Of a stretch of DNA of 64,000 nt, positions 43,988-53,877 are shown in pieces. The position numbers were made by a program, and so were the translations under genes. The stretch comes from Achromobacter denitrificans NBRC 15125. GTDB lineage: Bacteria; Pseudomonadota; Gammaproteobacteria; Burkholderiales; Burkholderiaceae_B. The notes beneath the pieces were generated by a model. It was given only the letters and a program-made list of their open reading frames with translations, had not been told where the DNA came from and searched no databases. The stretch spans positions 1 to 64,000 of the forward strand of contig NZ_BCTQ01000005.1 of NCBI RefSeq assembly GCF_001571365.1. The letters run 5' to 3'. Within the stretch, counting starts at the first letter, position 1, and each line of letters starts with the position of its first letter.

Positions 43988-45469
43988 ATGACGACCTCCT
44001 CCGCCCTGCTCGCCAGCCCGCTCTCACGCGGCCCCGGCGCCCTGCCGCGCCAGCGCCAGCTGATCCAGCGCCTCAAGCAGGCCATCCTGGCCGGCCAGTT
44101 GCCGGCCGGCGGCAAGCTGCCTTCGTCCCGCGCGCTGGCCGAAGACCTGGAAATCTCCCGCAATACCGTGCTGATCGCCTACGAGCAGCTCACGGCCGAG
44201 GGCTTCGTGATCGCCGACCGCCAGGGCACGCGGGTGGCGCCCCTGTCGGCCGCCGCCGGCGCAGCCAAGCATGCCGCGCCGCCCCCGGCCCTCCCCCCGG
44301 CCACGGCCAGGCGCCTCGCCCGCATCGTCTCCACGCGCTACGCCCACGACGGCTCGCTGCCCATGACGCCCGGCACGCCGGCGCTGACGCAGTTCCCGAT
44401 CAATGCCTGGCGCCGCGCGCAGGACCGCGCGCTGCAGGCCGCGCCCGCCACCACGCTCGGCTACGGCCATCCGGTGGGCGAGCCCGCCCTGCGCGAGGCC
44501 ATCGCCCAATACCTGCGCGTGTCGCGCGGGGTGCGCTGCGACGCTTCGCGCATCGTCATCACCGAAGGCGCGCAGGGCGCGCTGGCGCTGTGCGTGCAGC
44601 TGCTGACCAATCCCGGCGACACCGCCTGGCTGGAAGAGCCCGGCTACCGCGGCGCGAAGTCCGCCTTCCACGGCGGCGACCTGGACGTGGTGGCCTTGCG
44701 GGTGGACGCCGACGGCATCGTCATCCCCGAGAGCGCCTGGCGGGACCGCCCGCCGCGGCTCATCCAGACCACGCCGTCGCATCAATATCCCACCGGCGCG
44801 GTCCTGTCGCTGACGCGGCGGCTGGACCTGATCGAACGGGCCCGCCAGGCCGGCGCCTGGATCATCGAAGACGATTACGACAGCGAGTTCCGCCACCTTG
44901 GCGAACCCATCGCCGCCATGCAGGGCCTGGTGGCCGACGCGCCCGTGCTGTATGTCGGCACCTTCAGCAAGACCATGTTCCCCGCCCTGCGCCTGGGCTT
45001 CCTGGTGCTGCCCGAGGCCATCGCGGCGCAGGCCATGCCGTCGATCGTCGAAATGCTGCGCGGCGGCCACCGGCTGGAACAGCTGACCATGGCGACCTTC
45101 ATCGAGAACGGCCTGTTCTCCCGCCACCTCGGACGCATGCGCCGCCTGTACCGCGAGCGGCAGGCGGCGCTGCGCGACGCCCTGGCCGCCCATCTGGGGA
45201 TCGAACACGAAGTGCTGGGCGGGCACAGCGGGCTGCACCTCACGGTGCGGCTGCCGCCGGCCTATCCCGACCGGAACATCGTGGAGCAGGCGCGCCGCAT
45301 GGGCATGAGCCCGGGCGCGCTGTCCACCTTCGCGGTATCGCCGCGCCCGGAGGACAACGGCCTGGTGATCGGCTACGGCAATACCGGCGCCGACCGCTTC
45401 CCGGCGCTGGTGCGGCGCTTGCGGGACGTGGTGCTGGACAGCGCGCAGCGAGGCCCGGGCGGCGCCTAG
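43988..45469 (+). CDS. MocR-type regulator: GntR winged helix fused to aminotransferase domain
   Basis: A 493-residue fusion. Residues ~20-90 are a GntR winged helix (AGQLPAGGKLPSSRALAEDL, EISRNTVLIAYEQLTAEGF). Residues ~125-490 are a class I aminotransferase fold with GYGHPVGEPALREAIAQYL, WIIEDDYDSEFRH and the PLP Lys in VGTFSKTMFPALRLGF. MocR proteins use PLP as effector and regulate PLP or amino-acid metabolism. The ATG at 43988 fits the family start. The likely target is the divergent acetyltransferase-EamA pair, since CACGAT repeats lie between. Confidence 0.9.
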   Translation: MTTSSALLASPLSRGPGALPRQRQLIQRLKQAILAGQLPAGGKLPSSRALAEDLEISRNTVLIAYEQLTAEGFVIADRQGTRVAPLSAAAGAAKHAAPPPALPPATARRLARIVSTRYAHDGSLPMTPGTPALTQFPINAWRRAQDRALQAAPATTLGYGHPVGEPALREAIAQYLRVSRGVRCDASRIVITEGAQGALALCVQLLTNPGDTAWLEEPGYRGAKSAFHGGDLDVVALRVDADGIVIPESAWRDRPPRLIQTTPSHQYPTGAVLSLTRRLDLIERARQAGAWIIEDDYDSEFRHLGEPIAAMQGLVADAPVLYVGTFSKTMFPALRLGFLVLPEAIAAQAMPSIVEMLRGGHRLEQLTMATFIENGLFSRHLGRMRRLYRERQAALRDALAAHLGIEHEVLGGHSGLHLTVRLPPAYPDRNIVEQARRMGMSPGALSTFAVSPRPEDNGLVIGYGNTGADRFPALVRRLRDVVLDSAQRGPGGA

Positions 45470-45762
45470 TTGACCAGCCCGCCCAGCACCAGCACGGCCA
45501 GGACCAGCCAGAACAGGCACGCCAGGATGGAGCGGCGCAGCAGCGCCTTGACCGCCGCCCAGAGCAGCATGAGCCCCAGCGCCAGCAGGACCAGGTTGAA
45601 CACCGAGGGGCTCATGCCCATGGCGCCGGCCAGGCCGGAATAGAAATCGCCCAGCGCGCCGCCGATGCCGCCCAGCAGCCACTTCAGCCCCGCGACGATG
45701 CTGCGCAGCGCTTCGCCGAGCATCCCGCCCAGCGACGCGAAAAAGCCCTCGCCGGCCGGCAT
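45466..45762 (-). CDS. Small membrane protein of unknown function
   Basis: A 98-residue protein with an amphipathic N-terminal region (GFFASLGGMLGEALRSIVAG) and two C-terminal membrane spans (SVFNLVLLALGLMLLWAAV and ACLFWLVLAVLVLGGL). No family recognised. Its ATG overlaps the stop of the LysE gene (TGATG), so it is translated with that exporter and may be an accessory subunit. Its 3' end overlaps the convergent MocR gene by 4 bases. Confidence 0.6.
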   Translation of the reverse strand: MPAGEGFFASLGGMLGEALRSIVAGLKWLLGGIGGALGDFYSGLAGAMGMSPSVFNLVLLALGLMLLWAAVKALLRRSILACLFWLVLAVLVLGGLVN

Positions 45763-46394
45763 CAGCGGCGCGTATCCGTCAGCATGCGCACGGCCAGCCC
45801 CGCCAGCACCGTGCCCATCAGCCAGCGCTGCACCACCATCCACAAGGGACGGCCCGCCAGGAAGCCGGCGATGGATCCCGCCATGATGGCGATGAGGGCA
45901 TTGACCGAAAGGCTGATGACCACCTGGGTCATGCCCAGCGCCAGGGACTGCGTGAACACGCTGCCGCGCTCGGGCTGGATGAACTGCGGCAGCAGCGACA
46001 CGTACATGATGGCGATCTTGGGGTTGAGCAGATTGGTCAGCAGCCCCATCGTGAAGAGCGTGCGCGGGCTGCTCTTGGGCAGTTCGCGCACCTGGAACGG
46101 CGAGCGGCCGCCGGGGCGCAGCGCCTGCCACGCCATGTACAGCAGGTACAGGGCGCCGCCGATGCGCAGCGCGTCGTAGGCGTAGGGCACCGCCATCAGC
46201 AGGGCCGTGATGCCGAACGCGGCGCAGCACACGTAGAAGACGAAGCCGACCGCCACCCCGCCCAGCGAGATCAGCCCGGCCTGGGCGCCCTGCGAGATCG
46301 AGCGGGAGACCAGGTAGATCATATTGGGCCCGGGAGTGAGCACCATGCCCAGGGCAACCAGGGCAAACGTCAGAAGATGGGAGAGGTCGGGCAT
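45762..46394 (-). CDS. LysE/RhtB family amino acid exporter
   Basis: A 210-residue protein with six spans. The family signature ALVALGMVLTPGPNMIYLVSRS is at residues ~10-30, followed by GGVAVGFVFYVCCAAFG and TNLLNPKIAIMYVSLLPQFI. RhtB-type proteins export amino acids such as threonine, homoserine or lysine. The start at 46394 was chosen over in-frame 46436, whose extra residues are basic and non-family. Coupled to the small membrane protein. The gene does not overlap the DUF72 gene (46544 on the plus strand) if both short starts are right. Confidence 0.85.
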   Translation of the reverse strand: MPDLSHLLTFALVALGMVLTPGPNMIYLVSRSISQGAQAGLISLGGVAVGFVFYVCCAAFGITALLMAVPYAYDALRIGGALYLLYMAWQALRPGGRSPFQVRELPKSSPRTLFTMGLLTNLLNPKIAIMYVSLLPQFIQPERGSVFTQSLALGMTQVVISLSVNALIAIMAGSIAGFLAGRPLWMVVQRWLMGTVLAGLAVRMLTDTRR

Positions 46395-46543
46395 GATGGG
46401 CCGGCGCGGTCGCGGCAGGAGCAATCGTGAATCCACACATTAGCCCAAAACTGTATCGGAACAGGGAATTTTTCGGACGGGAGTTTACGGACGAGTGGCG
46501 CCGGCGATACAGTGGTCCGGTTCACTTCCTGGAGCATCCGGAC

Positions 46544-47362
46544 ATGCGGCATGCCAAACCGTCCCCGGAAGGCGGCCCCGCCATCCGGGTGGGCATCGGC
46601 GGCTGGACCTACGCCCCCTGGCGCGGCGCCTTCTATCCCGAAGGCCTGCCCCACGCGCGCGAACTCGAATACGCCAGCAGCCAGCTCACCGCCATCGAAA
46701 TCAACGGCACCTATTACAGTTCCCAGAAGCCGGCGACGTTCGCCAAATGGCGCGACGAGACGCCGGACGGCTTCGTGTTCTCGCTCAAGGCGTCGCGCTA
46801 CGCGACCAATCGCCGCGAATTGGCCGGCGCGAAAGATTCCGTCGATCGCTTCGTGCAGGGCGGCATCGCCGAACTCGGCCCCAAGCTGGGACCCATCGTC
46901 TGGCAATTCGCCCCCACCAAGGTTTTCGATCCCGAGGATTTCGGCGCTTTCCTGGCGCTGCTGCCCGACCGGGTCGACGGGCTGCCGCTGCGCCACGTGC
47001 TGGACGTGCGCCATCCCAGCTTCGCCTGCGAGGAGTATCTGAAGCTGGCCCGCCGGCACCATGCCGCCACCGTGTTCACGGACAGCGAGGACTATCCCTC
47101 GATGGCCGACTGCACGGCCGGCTTCGTGTATGCGCGGCTGATGCGCGCCAGCCCGCGCTACAAGGCGGGCTATGCGCCCAAGGCGCTGGACGATTGGGCC
47201 AGCCGGCTGCGCGACTGGGCCCGCGGGAAGGAACCCGCGGACCTGCCTCGGATCGGCGCGCCGGCCGCCGCCGAGCGGCCCCGCGAGGTCTACGCCTTTT
47301 TCATCAATGGCGCGAAAGAGCGCGCGCCGGATGCGGCGCGCGCCCTGATCGAGCGCCTCTAG
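46544..47362 (+). CDS. DUF72 family protein (YecE-like)
   Basis: A 272-residue TIM-barrel-type DUF72 protein. Hallmarks: VGIGGWTYAPWRGAFYPEGL, SQLTAIEINGTYYSSQKPAT, FVFSLKASRYATNRRELAG, and the C-terminal REVYAFFINGAKERAPDAARAL. The function of the family is unknown, and a role in nucleic-acid or sugar processing has been proposed only loosely. The ATG at 46544 has GGAG about 9 bases upstream. An in-frame ATG at 46427 would add a 39-residue poorly conserved leader. Its end is 1 base from the convergent gor end. Confidence 0.8.
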   Translation: MRHAKPSPEGGPAIRVGIGGWTYAPWRGAFYPEGLPHARELEYASSQLTAIEINGTYYSSQKPATFAKWRDETPDGFVFSLKASRYATNRRELAGAKDSVDRFVQGGIAELGPKLGPIVWQFAPTKVFDPEDFGAFLALLPDRVDGLPLRHVLDVRHPSFACEEYLKLARRHHAATVFTDSEDYPSMADCTAGFVYARLMRASPRYKAGYAPKALDDWASRLRDWARGKEPADLPRIGAPAAAERPREVYAFFINGAKERAPDAARALIERL

Positions 47363-47363
47363 C

Positions 47364-48722
47364 CTACTGCGCGACCGGGGTGCGCAGGGTCACGAACTCT
47401 TCGGCGGCCGTGGGGTGGATGCCGATGGTTTCGTCGAACACCTGCTTGGTGGCCCCCGCCTTCAAGGCGATGGCGATGCCCTGCACGATTTCGCCGGCGT
47501 CCGGGCCGACCATGTGCACGCCCAGCACGCGATCGGTCTTGGCGTCGACGATCAGCTTCATCAGGGTTTTTTCCTGCGACTCCGTCAGGGTCAGCTTCAT
47601 GGGACGGAAGCGGCTTTCGAAGAGCTTGACCTCGTGGCCGGCCGCGCGCGCCTCTTCCGTCGTCATGCCGACCGTGCCGATGTTCGGCAGGCTGAACACG
47701 GCGGTCGGGATCAGCTGGTAATCCACCTTCCGGTATTCCTCGGGGCGGAACAGGCGGCGCGCCACCGCCATGCCTTCGGCCAGCGCCACCGGCGTCAGCG
47801 GCACCCGGCCGATCACGTCGCCGATGGCGAGGATGGAGGGCTCGGCCGTGCGGTATTCGTCGTCCACCTCGATGAAGCCATCCTGCCGCAGCTTGACCGC
47901 CGTGTTTTCCAGCCCCAGGTTGTCCAGCATGGGCCGGCGGCCCGTGGCGTAGAACACGCAATCGGTGTCGATGACCGAGCCGTCCTTCAGCGTGGCCTTC
48001 AACGAACCGTCCGCCTGCTTGTCGATGCGGGCCACGTCCGTGTTGAAGCGCAGGTCTATGCCTTTTTTCGTGAGTTCGTCGCGCAGGTGTTCGCGCACGG
48101 CCTGGTCGAAGCCGCGCAGGAACAGCGGGCCCCGGTAGGCCTGGGTGGTCTGGGCGCCCATGCCGTTGAAGATCGAGGCGAATTCCACCGCGATGTAGCC
48201 GCCGCCGACCACCAGCACCCGGCGCGGAAGCGCCTTGAGGAAGAAGGCCTCGTTCGAGGTGATGGCGTGTTCCTTGCCCGGAATGTCGGGCACCTGGGGC
48301 CAGCCGCCGGTCGCCACCAGGATGTGGGCGGCGCTGTAGGCCTTGCCCTCGATCTCGACCGTGTGCGGATCCTTGATGCGGGCGTGCCCTTCCACCAGCG
48401 TCACCCCGCTGTTGACCAGCAGGTTCCGGTAGATGCCGTTCAAGCGCTCGATCTCGCGGTTCTTGTTGGCGATCAGCGTGGGCCAGTCGAAGGTGGGCTG
48501 CCCGGCGCTCCAGCCGAAGCCCTGGGCCTGCTCGAAATCCTCGCTGTAGTGGGCGCCATAGACCAGCAGCTTCTTGGGCACGCATCCCACGTTGACGCAG
48601 GTGCCGCCGAGGTAGCGGCTTTCCGCCACGCCGACGCGCGCGCCGAAGCCGGCCGCGAAACGCGCCGCGCGCACGCCGCCCGAGCCCGCGCCGATCACAA
48701 ACAGATCAAAATCAAATGCCAT
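47364..48722 (-). CDS. gor: Glutathione-disulfide reductase
   Basis: A 452-residue flavoprotein disulfide reductase. FAD motif [17 protein letters not shown], redox pair C42/C47 in [13 protein letters not shown], second Rossmann [19 protein letters not shown], and the C-terminal catalytic His-Glu in [11 protein letters not shown]. Arg residues after the second Rossmann motif ([13 protein letters not shown]) fit NADPH use, and the absence of lipoamide-type features favours glutathione. It maintains GSH for oxidative and nitrosative stress. The ATG at 48722 starts the conserved [12 protein letters not shown] region. Length is typical. Confidence 0.9.
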   Translation of the reverse strand: MAFDFDLFVIGAGSGGVRAARFAAGFGARVGVAESRYLGGTCVNVGCVPKKLLVYGAHYSEDFEQAQGFGWSAGQPTFDWPTLIANKNREIERLNGIYRNLLVNSGVTLVEGHARIKDPHTVEIEGKAYSAAHILVATGGWPQVPDIPGKEHAITSNEAFFLKALPRRVLVVGGGYIAVEFASIFNGMGAQTTQAYRGPLFLRGFDQAVREHLRDELTKKGIDLRFNTDVARIDKQADGSLKATLKDGSVIDTDCVFYATGRRPMLDNLGLENTAVKLRQDGFIEVDDEYRTAEPSILAIGDVIGRVPLTPVALAEGMAVARRLFRPEEYRKVDYQLIPTAVFSLPNIGTVGMTTEEARAAGHEVKLFESRFRPMKLTLTESQEKTLMKLIVDAKTDRVLGVHMVGPDAGEIVQGIAIALKAGATKQVFDETIGIHPTAAEEFVTLRTPVAQ

Positions 48723-48895
48723 GATGTTTCCTTCGCGCCGCCGCCAGGGCGGGCGTTCACTGTCCGGGAAAGCTGTATTTAACACTACCTGGAGCCCCGG
48801 TCCTGCAGCCGCCGTATCCAGGCGGTCGCGATTGCTATACAGTGGGCCGCAGGCCGGCCCCCGCGCGCGGCCCTTCCCCTTCTGGAGCCGAACCC

Positions 48896-49519
48896 ATGTC
48901 GCTTGAAACCTGGCTGGCCTTCCTGGGCGCGTCCGCCCTGCTCGTGATGCTGCCCGGCCCCACCATCCTCACCGTCATCAGCTACTCCCTGACCCACGGC
49001 AAGCGCGCCCGCCTGCCGCTGGTGGCCGCGGTGACGCTCGGCGACTCCACCGCGCTGCTGCTGTCGCTGGTGGGCCTGGGCGCCCTGCTGGCGACGTCCG
49101 CGTTCTGGTTCACGGCCGTCAAGACCGCGGGCGGCCTGTACCTGCTCTACCTGGGCTTCAAGCTGCTGCGCGCGGGCGTCTCGCCGGCCCCGCTGCCGCG
49201 GACGGGCATGGCCGGTTCGCGCTGGAAGCTGTTCGCCAACACCTACCTGGTGACCGCGCTGAACCCCAAGGGCATCATTTTCTTCGTGGCCTTCCTGCCG
49301 CAGTTCATCGATCCCGCCGGCGACGTGACGCGCCAGCTCTGGATGCTGTCGGCCACCTTCGTCGCCTGCGCCGGCATCAACGCCACGGCCTATGCGGTGT
49401 TCGCCGGCTCGGCCCGGCGGCTGCTGGCCTCGCCGCGCGCGCAGCGCGGCTTCAACCTGGGCGGCGGCGCCCTGCTGTCCGCCGCCGGGGTCTGGGCCCT
49501 GCTCGCGCGCCGGGCCTGA
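48896..49519 (+). CDS. LysE/RhtB family exporter
   Basis: A 207-residue protein with six spans: [22 protein letters not shown] near the start, [44 protein letters not shown] and a Gly-rich last span. Amino acid or quorum-type metabolite export is the family role. TGGAGCCGAACCC precedes the ATG at 48896. Divergent from gor, 173 bases away, and convergent with the pyruvate dehydrogenase gene, 6 bases away. It shares limited identity with the other LysE protein in this window. Confidence 0.83.
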   Translation: MSLETWLAFLGASALLVMLPGPTILTVISYSLTHGKRARLPLVAAVTLGDSTALLLSLVGLGALLATSAFWFTAVKTAGGLYLLYLGFKLLRAGVSPAPLPRTGMAGSRWKLFANTYLVTALNPKGIIFFVAFLPQFIDPAGDVTRQLWMLSATFVACAGINATAYAVFAGSARRLLASPRAQRGFNLGGGALLSAAGVWALLARRA

Positions 49520-49525
49520 TTCTCC

Positions 49526-52189
49526 CTATGGCCGGGCCGCGGGAGCGGCCTCCGGGTCTATGCCATACCGCGCGATGGCCTCGGCCGCCCGCTCTCGCGG
49601 GATCAGGCCTTCGTCGGCCAGCGCCTTGAGCGCGGCCAGCGCGATGTGGTGGCGGTCCACCTCGAAGAACGCGCGCAGGGCCTGCCGCGTGTCGGAGCGG
49701 CCAAAGCCGTCGGTGCCCAGCGTCGTGTAGCGGCGGCCCGGCATGAACGGACGGATCTGCTCCGCCACCGTCTTCATATAGTCGCTGGCCGCCACCACCG
49801 GCCCCACGCTGTCCGCCAGCGCCGTTTCCGCATAACCGCGCCGCCGCGCTTCCAGCGGATGCAGCCGGCTCCAGCGCTCCGCCTCCTGCCCGTCCCGGCT
49901 CAATTCCGAATAGCTGGTCACGCTCCAGACGTCGGCCTGCACCCCGAAGTCCTGTTGCAGCAGGTCCGCCGCCGCCAGCGTTTCGCCCAGGATGGCGCCG
50001 CTGCCCAGCAATTGCACCCGCGTCGCGCCGGCCGCCCCCTCGCGCAGGCGGTACATGCCGCGCACGATTCCGGTCTCCGCGCCTTCGGGCATGGGCGGAT
50101 GCGCGGTCTTTTCGTTGAGCAGCGTCAGGTAGTAGAAGACGTCCTCTTCCTCCTGGTACATGCGGCGCATGCCGTCCTGCAGGATCACGGCGATCTCGTA
50201 GGCGTAGGCCGGATCGTAGGCCACGCAGGACGGGATGACGGAGGCCAGCACGTGGCTGTGGCCGTCGTCGTGCTGCAGGCCTTCGCCCTCCAGCGTGGTG
50301 CGCCCCGACGTCGCTCCCAGCAGGAAGCCGCGGGCCCGGATGTCGCCGGCCGCCCAGGCCAGGTCGCCCACGCGCTGGAAGCCGAACATGGAATAGAAGA
50401 TGTAGAACGGGATCGTGGCCACGCCGTGTGTGCTGTGGGCAGTGGCCGCCGCGATCCATGACGACATGGCGCCCGACTCGTTGATGCCTTCCTGCAGGAT
50501 CTGGCCCTGGCGGTCCTCCCGGTAGACGCTGAGCTGGTCGGCGTCCTGCGGCGTGTAGAGCTGGCCCACGTGGGAATAGATGCCCACCTGCCGGAACATG
50601 CCGTCCATGCCGAAGGTGCGCGATTCGTCCGGCACGATGGGCACCACCCGCTGGCCGATGGACGCATCCTTGAGCAGCTGGGCCAGCACGCGCACGAAGG
50701 CCATGGTGGTGGAGAACTCGCGCCCGTCGCTGCCCTTCAGGTGCGCGGCGAAGGCCTCCAGCGGCGGCGTGGCCAGCGGGCCGGGGCCGGGCAAACGCCT
50801 GGGCAGGTGCCCGCCGGCGCGACCGATCGCGGCGTCGAAATAGGCCCGTTCGGCGCTGCCGGGCGCCGGCTTGATGTAGGGAATGCGCTCCAGGTCCTCG
50901 TCGGCCACCGGGATGGCGAAGCGGTCGCGGAAGGCGCGCACGGCCGGGTCGGCCATTTTTTTCTGCTGGTGGTTGGTGTTGGCGGCCTCGCCCGCCGCGC
51001 CCATGCCGTAGCCCTTGACCGTCTTGGCCAGGATCACCGTGGGCCGGCCCTGGTGCGCCATCGCCGCCGCATAGGCCGCATGGACCTTGACGGGATCGTG
51101 CCCGCCCCGGTTCAGCGCGCCGATCTGCTCGTCGCTCAAGTGCGCCACCCGCGCCAGCAGCTCCGGATCGCCGCCGAAGAAATGCTCGCGCACGTAGGCG
51201 CCGCCGCGCGCCTTGAACACCTGGTACTCGCCGTCCACGCAGTCCATCATGCGGCGACGCAGGCGGCCGTCGTGGTCCTGGGCCAGCAGCTCGTCCCAGC
51301 CGCCGCCCCAGACCACCTTGATCACGTTCCAGCCCGCGCCCCGGTACACGCTTTCCAGTTCCTGGATGATCTTGGCGTTGCCGCGCACCGGGCCGTCCAG
51401 GCGTTGAAGGTTGCAGTTCACCACGAAGATCAGGTTGTCCAGCCGCTCCCGGCCCGCCATCGCCACCGCGGCCAGCGTCTCGGGCTGGTCCTGCTCGCCG
51501 TCGCCCAGGAAGCCCCAGACCTTGCGGCCCTGCGCGGGGATGAGCCCGCGGTCTTCCAGATAGCGCATGTAGCGCGCCTGATAGGCGGCCATCAGCGGAC
51601 CCAGGCCCATCGACACCGTGGGGAACTGCCAGAACCCCGGCATGGTGCGTGGATGAGGATAGGACGAAAGACCGCCGCCGCCCGTCTCTCGGCGGAAGCG
51701 GTCCAGCTCCGCTTCCGACACCCGCCCTTCCAGGTAGGCCCGAGCATAGATGCCGGGCGCGGAATGCCCCTGGATATAGAGTATGTCGCCCAGGAAATCG
51801 GGCGTAGCCGCGCGGAAGAAGTGGCGGTACCCGGTCTCGTACAGCGTCGTGGCCGAGGCGTAGGTGGCGATATGCCCGCCCACGCCCGAGGTCTTGCCCG
51901 CCCGCAGCACCATGGCCATCGCATTCCAGCGCAGGTAGGCGTCCAGCCGCAGTTCGATGCCCACGTCGCCCGGATAGGCCCCCTGCCCACGCGGCCCGAT
52001 GGTGTTGACGTAGGGCGTGGCCGTGGGCGCCGTGTAGCCGCCGCCGTCGGCGCGGTCCTGGTCGAGCAACCGGTCGAGCAGGTAATGCGCGCGCGGCAGG
52101 CCTACGCAGGCCTGCACGGCCTGCATGGCCTCCAGCCATTCGCGGGTTTCCTGCGGGTCGGCATCGGTGGGGTCGATCGGGGTTTGCAT
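49526..52189 (-). CDS. aceE: Pyruvate dehydrogenase E1 component, homodimeric type
   Basis: An 887-residue homodimeric E1, the same length as E. coli AceE. The thiamine diphosphate motif begins GFLGDGEQDQPET and ends in the NCNLQRLDGPVRGN region. SGVGGHIATYASATTLYE and TNHQQKKM are family segments. It decarboxylates pyruvate and acetylates the lipoyl E2. No E2 or E3 gene is adjacent, so it may be a second copy or act on another 2-oxo acid, as MdeB-type proteins do on 2-oxobutyrate. AAGGAGG precedes the ATG at 52189, preferred over the in-frame extension that runs through tandem repeats. Confidence 0.88.
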   Translation of the reverse strand: MQTPIDPTDADPQETREWLEAMQAVQACVGLPRAHYLLDRLLDQDRADGGGYTAPTATPYVNTIGPRGQGAYPGDVGIELRLDAYLRWNAMAMVLRAGKTSGVGGHIATYASATTLYETGYRHFFRAATPDFLGDILYIQGHSAPGIYARAYLEGRVSEAELDRFRRETGGGGLSSYPHPRTMPGFWQFPTVSMGLGPLMAAYQARYMRYLEDRGLIPAQGRKVWGFLGDGEQDQPETLAAVAMAGRERLDNLIFVVNCNLQRLDGPVRGNAKIIQELESVYRGAGWNVIKVVWGGGWDELLAQDHDGRLRRRMMDCVDGEYQVFKARGGAYVREHFFGGDPELLARVAHLSDEQIGALNRGGHDPVKVHAAYAAAMAHQGRPTVILAKTVKGYGMGAAGEAANTNHQQKKMADPAVRAFRDRFAIPVADEDLERIPYIKPAPGSAERAYFDAAIGRAGGHLPRRLPGPGPLATPPLEAFAAHLKGSDGREFSTTMAFVRVLAQLLKDASIGQRVVPIVPDESRTFGMDGMFRQVGIYSHVGQLYTPQDADQLSVYREDRQGQILQEGINESGAMSSWIAAATAHSTHGVATIPFYIFYSMFGFQRVGDLAWAAGDIRARGFLLGATSGRTTLEGEGLQHDDGHSHVLASVIPSCVAYDPAYAYEIAVILQDGMRRMYQEEEDVFYYLTLLNEKTAHPPMPEGAETGIVRGMYRLREGAAGATRVQLLGSGAILGETLAAADLLQQDFGVQADVWSVTSYSELSRDGQEAERWSRLHPLEARRRGYAETALADSVGPVVAASDYMKTVAEQIRPFMPGRRYTTLGTDGFGRSDTRQALRAFFEVDRHHIALAALKALADEGLIPRERAAEAIARYGIDPEAAPAARP

Positions 52190-52256
52190 GGCGTCCTCCT
52201 TTTGGGCGCGATGGCGCGCCCCTTCAGGCATGGACCGCCATTTCGCATAGTGAATT

Positions 52257-52331
52257 GCAATTGCATCATGTGCAATTGCATCATGTGCAATTGCAATCGT
52301 ATGGAGGATTCGATTTAATTGCAAGTGCAAT
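52257..52331. repeat. 15-bp tandem repeats and dyad in the aceE upstream region
   Basis: The unit GCAATTGCATCATGT occurs at 52257-52271 and 52272-52286, followed by a partial third copy GCAATTGCAA to 52296. Each unit contains the palindrome GCAATTGC. A separate dyad ATTGCA-AG-TGCAAT lies at 52318-52331. The set resembles multiple half-sites for one regulator in the promoter region of aceE. Confidence 0.7.
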
Positions 52332-52376
52332 CAAATCGGGCGCGGACGGACGGCGTTCGCGCCCGCCGCAAGCACG

Positions 52377-52703
52377 CTATCTCGACGCGCTCATCATGAA
52401 TTCCACGGCGGCGCGCAGCGTGGCCTCGTCGGCCGATGACCCGCCGCGCGGCGGCATGGCGCCCTTCCCCTTGAGCACGGTGGCCAGCAGCGCATCCGCG
52501 CCCTGCGCGATGAAGGGCGACCAGGCCTGCTTGTCGCCCAGCTTGGGCGCATTGGCCACCCCGCTGGCGTGGCATACGACACAGGCGGACTTGTAGAGTT
52601 TCTCGCCCGCCGGGTTGACGGCGGCCAGCGTTTCCGCCTGCGCCCAGGGAGCGGCCAGGCTTGCCAGGGCCGCCGCCAGCGCGATTCGATGAAAGTGGGA
52701 CAT
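52377..52703 (-). CDS. Small periplasmic c-type cytochrome
   Basis: A 108-residue monohaem cytochrome. Sec signal (IALAAALASLAAPWAQA), haem motif CVVCH at residues 41-45, and a likely Met axial ligand in KGAMPPRGG. The size and the GAMPPRGG segment fit the cytochrome c5-like group. It lies 74 bases downstream of nirK on the same strand and is probably its electron donor, linking the bc1 complex to nitrite reduction. The ATG at 52703 is preceded by GGAG. The longer frame adds an Arg/Pro-rich tail that overlaps nirK. Confidence 0.85.
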   Translation of the reverse strand: MSHFHRIALAAALASLAAPWAQAETLAAVNPAGEKLYKSACVVCHASGVANAPKLGDKQAWSPFIAQGADALLATVLKGKGAMPPRGGSSADEATLRAAVEFMMSASR

Positions 52704-52777
52704 GGCAAAGCTCCATCGGAAAAAGTGGCGGCAAGAACGCCGGGCGGGCGCGGAAGGCGCCCGCCCCGGCCTGCCGG

Positions 52778-53860
52778 TCAGCGCGGGATCGGACCCGGCG
52801 CCTTGATCTGCTTCATCAGGTCGTCGTTCCACTTGCCTTCGACCTTGATGTGGCCGGCGGCGCCCAATTCGAAGGCTTCGATCAGGTTGTGGTTCAGGTA
52901 TGCGTACACGCCCGGCTGCTTGAAGGTGTAGAGCGCGGCGCCCGCGGAGCCGCCGCGGATGAACCAGGTTTCCAGGTCTTTCTGCGGCGGGTTGGCGAAC
53001 TTTCCGGTTTCCCAGACCCAGTCGCCGTGGCCGCCGATCAGGTGCGGGCGCGTGTCGCGGTTGGCCTGCGAATGGATCAACAGCACGGTTTCGCCGACCT
53101 TGGCCGTCAGGGCATTGGCGCCGGTCAGCGCGCCGACCTTGCCGTTGAAGACGATATGCGAGGGCGTGAGCGTGCGCATCACCTCCACCGTGTCGCCATA
53201 GCTTTCGGCGAGCGTGGCGTAGTCCTTGTACTTGCCGTTGCCGTCCTTGGGGATGTAGAGATCGAATTCGCCGATGGTATAGGCGCGGTCGTAGCGCAGC
53301 GGCTTGCCCTGCGGATCCTTGAGGCCGTCGCGCGGCAACACCATCAGCGTGCCGCTCATGCCCGACACCACGTGCCAGGGCACCATGCCTTCCGGCGCGC
53401 AGTGATAGACGAAGGTGCCGCTGCGGTCCGCCTTGAAGCGCAGCGTGGCCTGTTCGCCGGGATTGACGTTGGTCAGCTTGGCGCCGCCCAGCGCGCCCGT
53501 CGCCGCATGGAAGTCCACGTTGTGCGGCATGGCGTTGGTGGCCGGGTTGACCAGCGTCAATTCCACGTAGTCGCCTTCATGCACCACCAGCGTGGGGCCC
53601 GGCATGGAACCGTCGAACATCATGGCCTGCAGCGTGGTGCCCTTGTCGTCGATGACCATCTTCTTTTCTTCGATGCTCATCGTGAACTCGACCACTTTGG
53701 GACCCGACTTCGCGACCTGCTCGTGCGGATGGACCATGGGCGGGGCGACCAGCGTGACCTTGGCGCGCGGCAGCTTGTCCGCGTCCTGCGCGAACGCTGC
53801 CGTCGCGGCCATCGAGAAAGCCAGCGCCGCGGCAAGCAAGGTGGGCCGTAATGCGTTCAT
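52778..53860 (-). CDS. nirK: Copper-containing nitrite reductase (NO-forming)
   Basis: A 360-residue two-cupredoxin enzyme with a Sec signal ([14 protein letters not shown]). Type 1 copper ligands: H113, C154, H163 and M168 ([25 protein letters not shown]). Type 2 ligands: H118, H153 and H324 (YLNHN). Catalytic Asp116 and His273 ([10 protein letters not shown]) are present, so the enzyme looks intact. It reduces nitrite to nitric oxide in the periplasm. AGGAGCTGG precedes the ATG at 53860. Divergent from the Crp/Fnr gene, followed by the small cytochrome. NirV and norB lie just beyond, forming a compact denitrification locus. Confidence 0.94.
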   Translation of the reverse strand: MNALRPTLLAAALAFSMAATAAFAQDADKLPRAKVTLVAPPMVHPHEQVAKSGPKVVEFTMSIEEKKMVIDDKGTTLQAMMFDGSMPGPTLVVHEGDYVELTLVNPATNAMPHNVDFHAATGALGGAKLTNVNPGEQATLRFKADRSGTFVYHCAPEGMVPWHVVSGMSGTLMVLPRDGLKDPQGKPLRYDRAYTIGEFDLYIPKDGNGKYKDYATLAESYGDTVEVMRTLTPSHIVFNGKVGALTGANALTAKVGETVLLIHSQANRDTRPHLIGGHGDWVWETGKFANPPQKDLETWFIRGGSAGAALYTFKQPGVYAYLNHNLIEAFELGAAGHIKVEGKWNDDLMKQIKAPGPIPR

Positions 53861-53877
53861 ATCCAGCTCCTTATCGG

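Noticed and set aside
52257..52296. Possible CRISPR-like or short repeat array
   Set aside because: Units are directly adjacent with no spacers and only 2.7 copies. They are better seen as tandem promoter repeats.
52190..52330. Longer aceE start including the repeat translation (IAHDAIAHDAIAI)
   Set aside because: The ATG at 52189 has a strong AAGGAGG site and the normal AceE N-terminus. The extension encodes the DNA repeat only.
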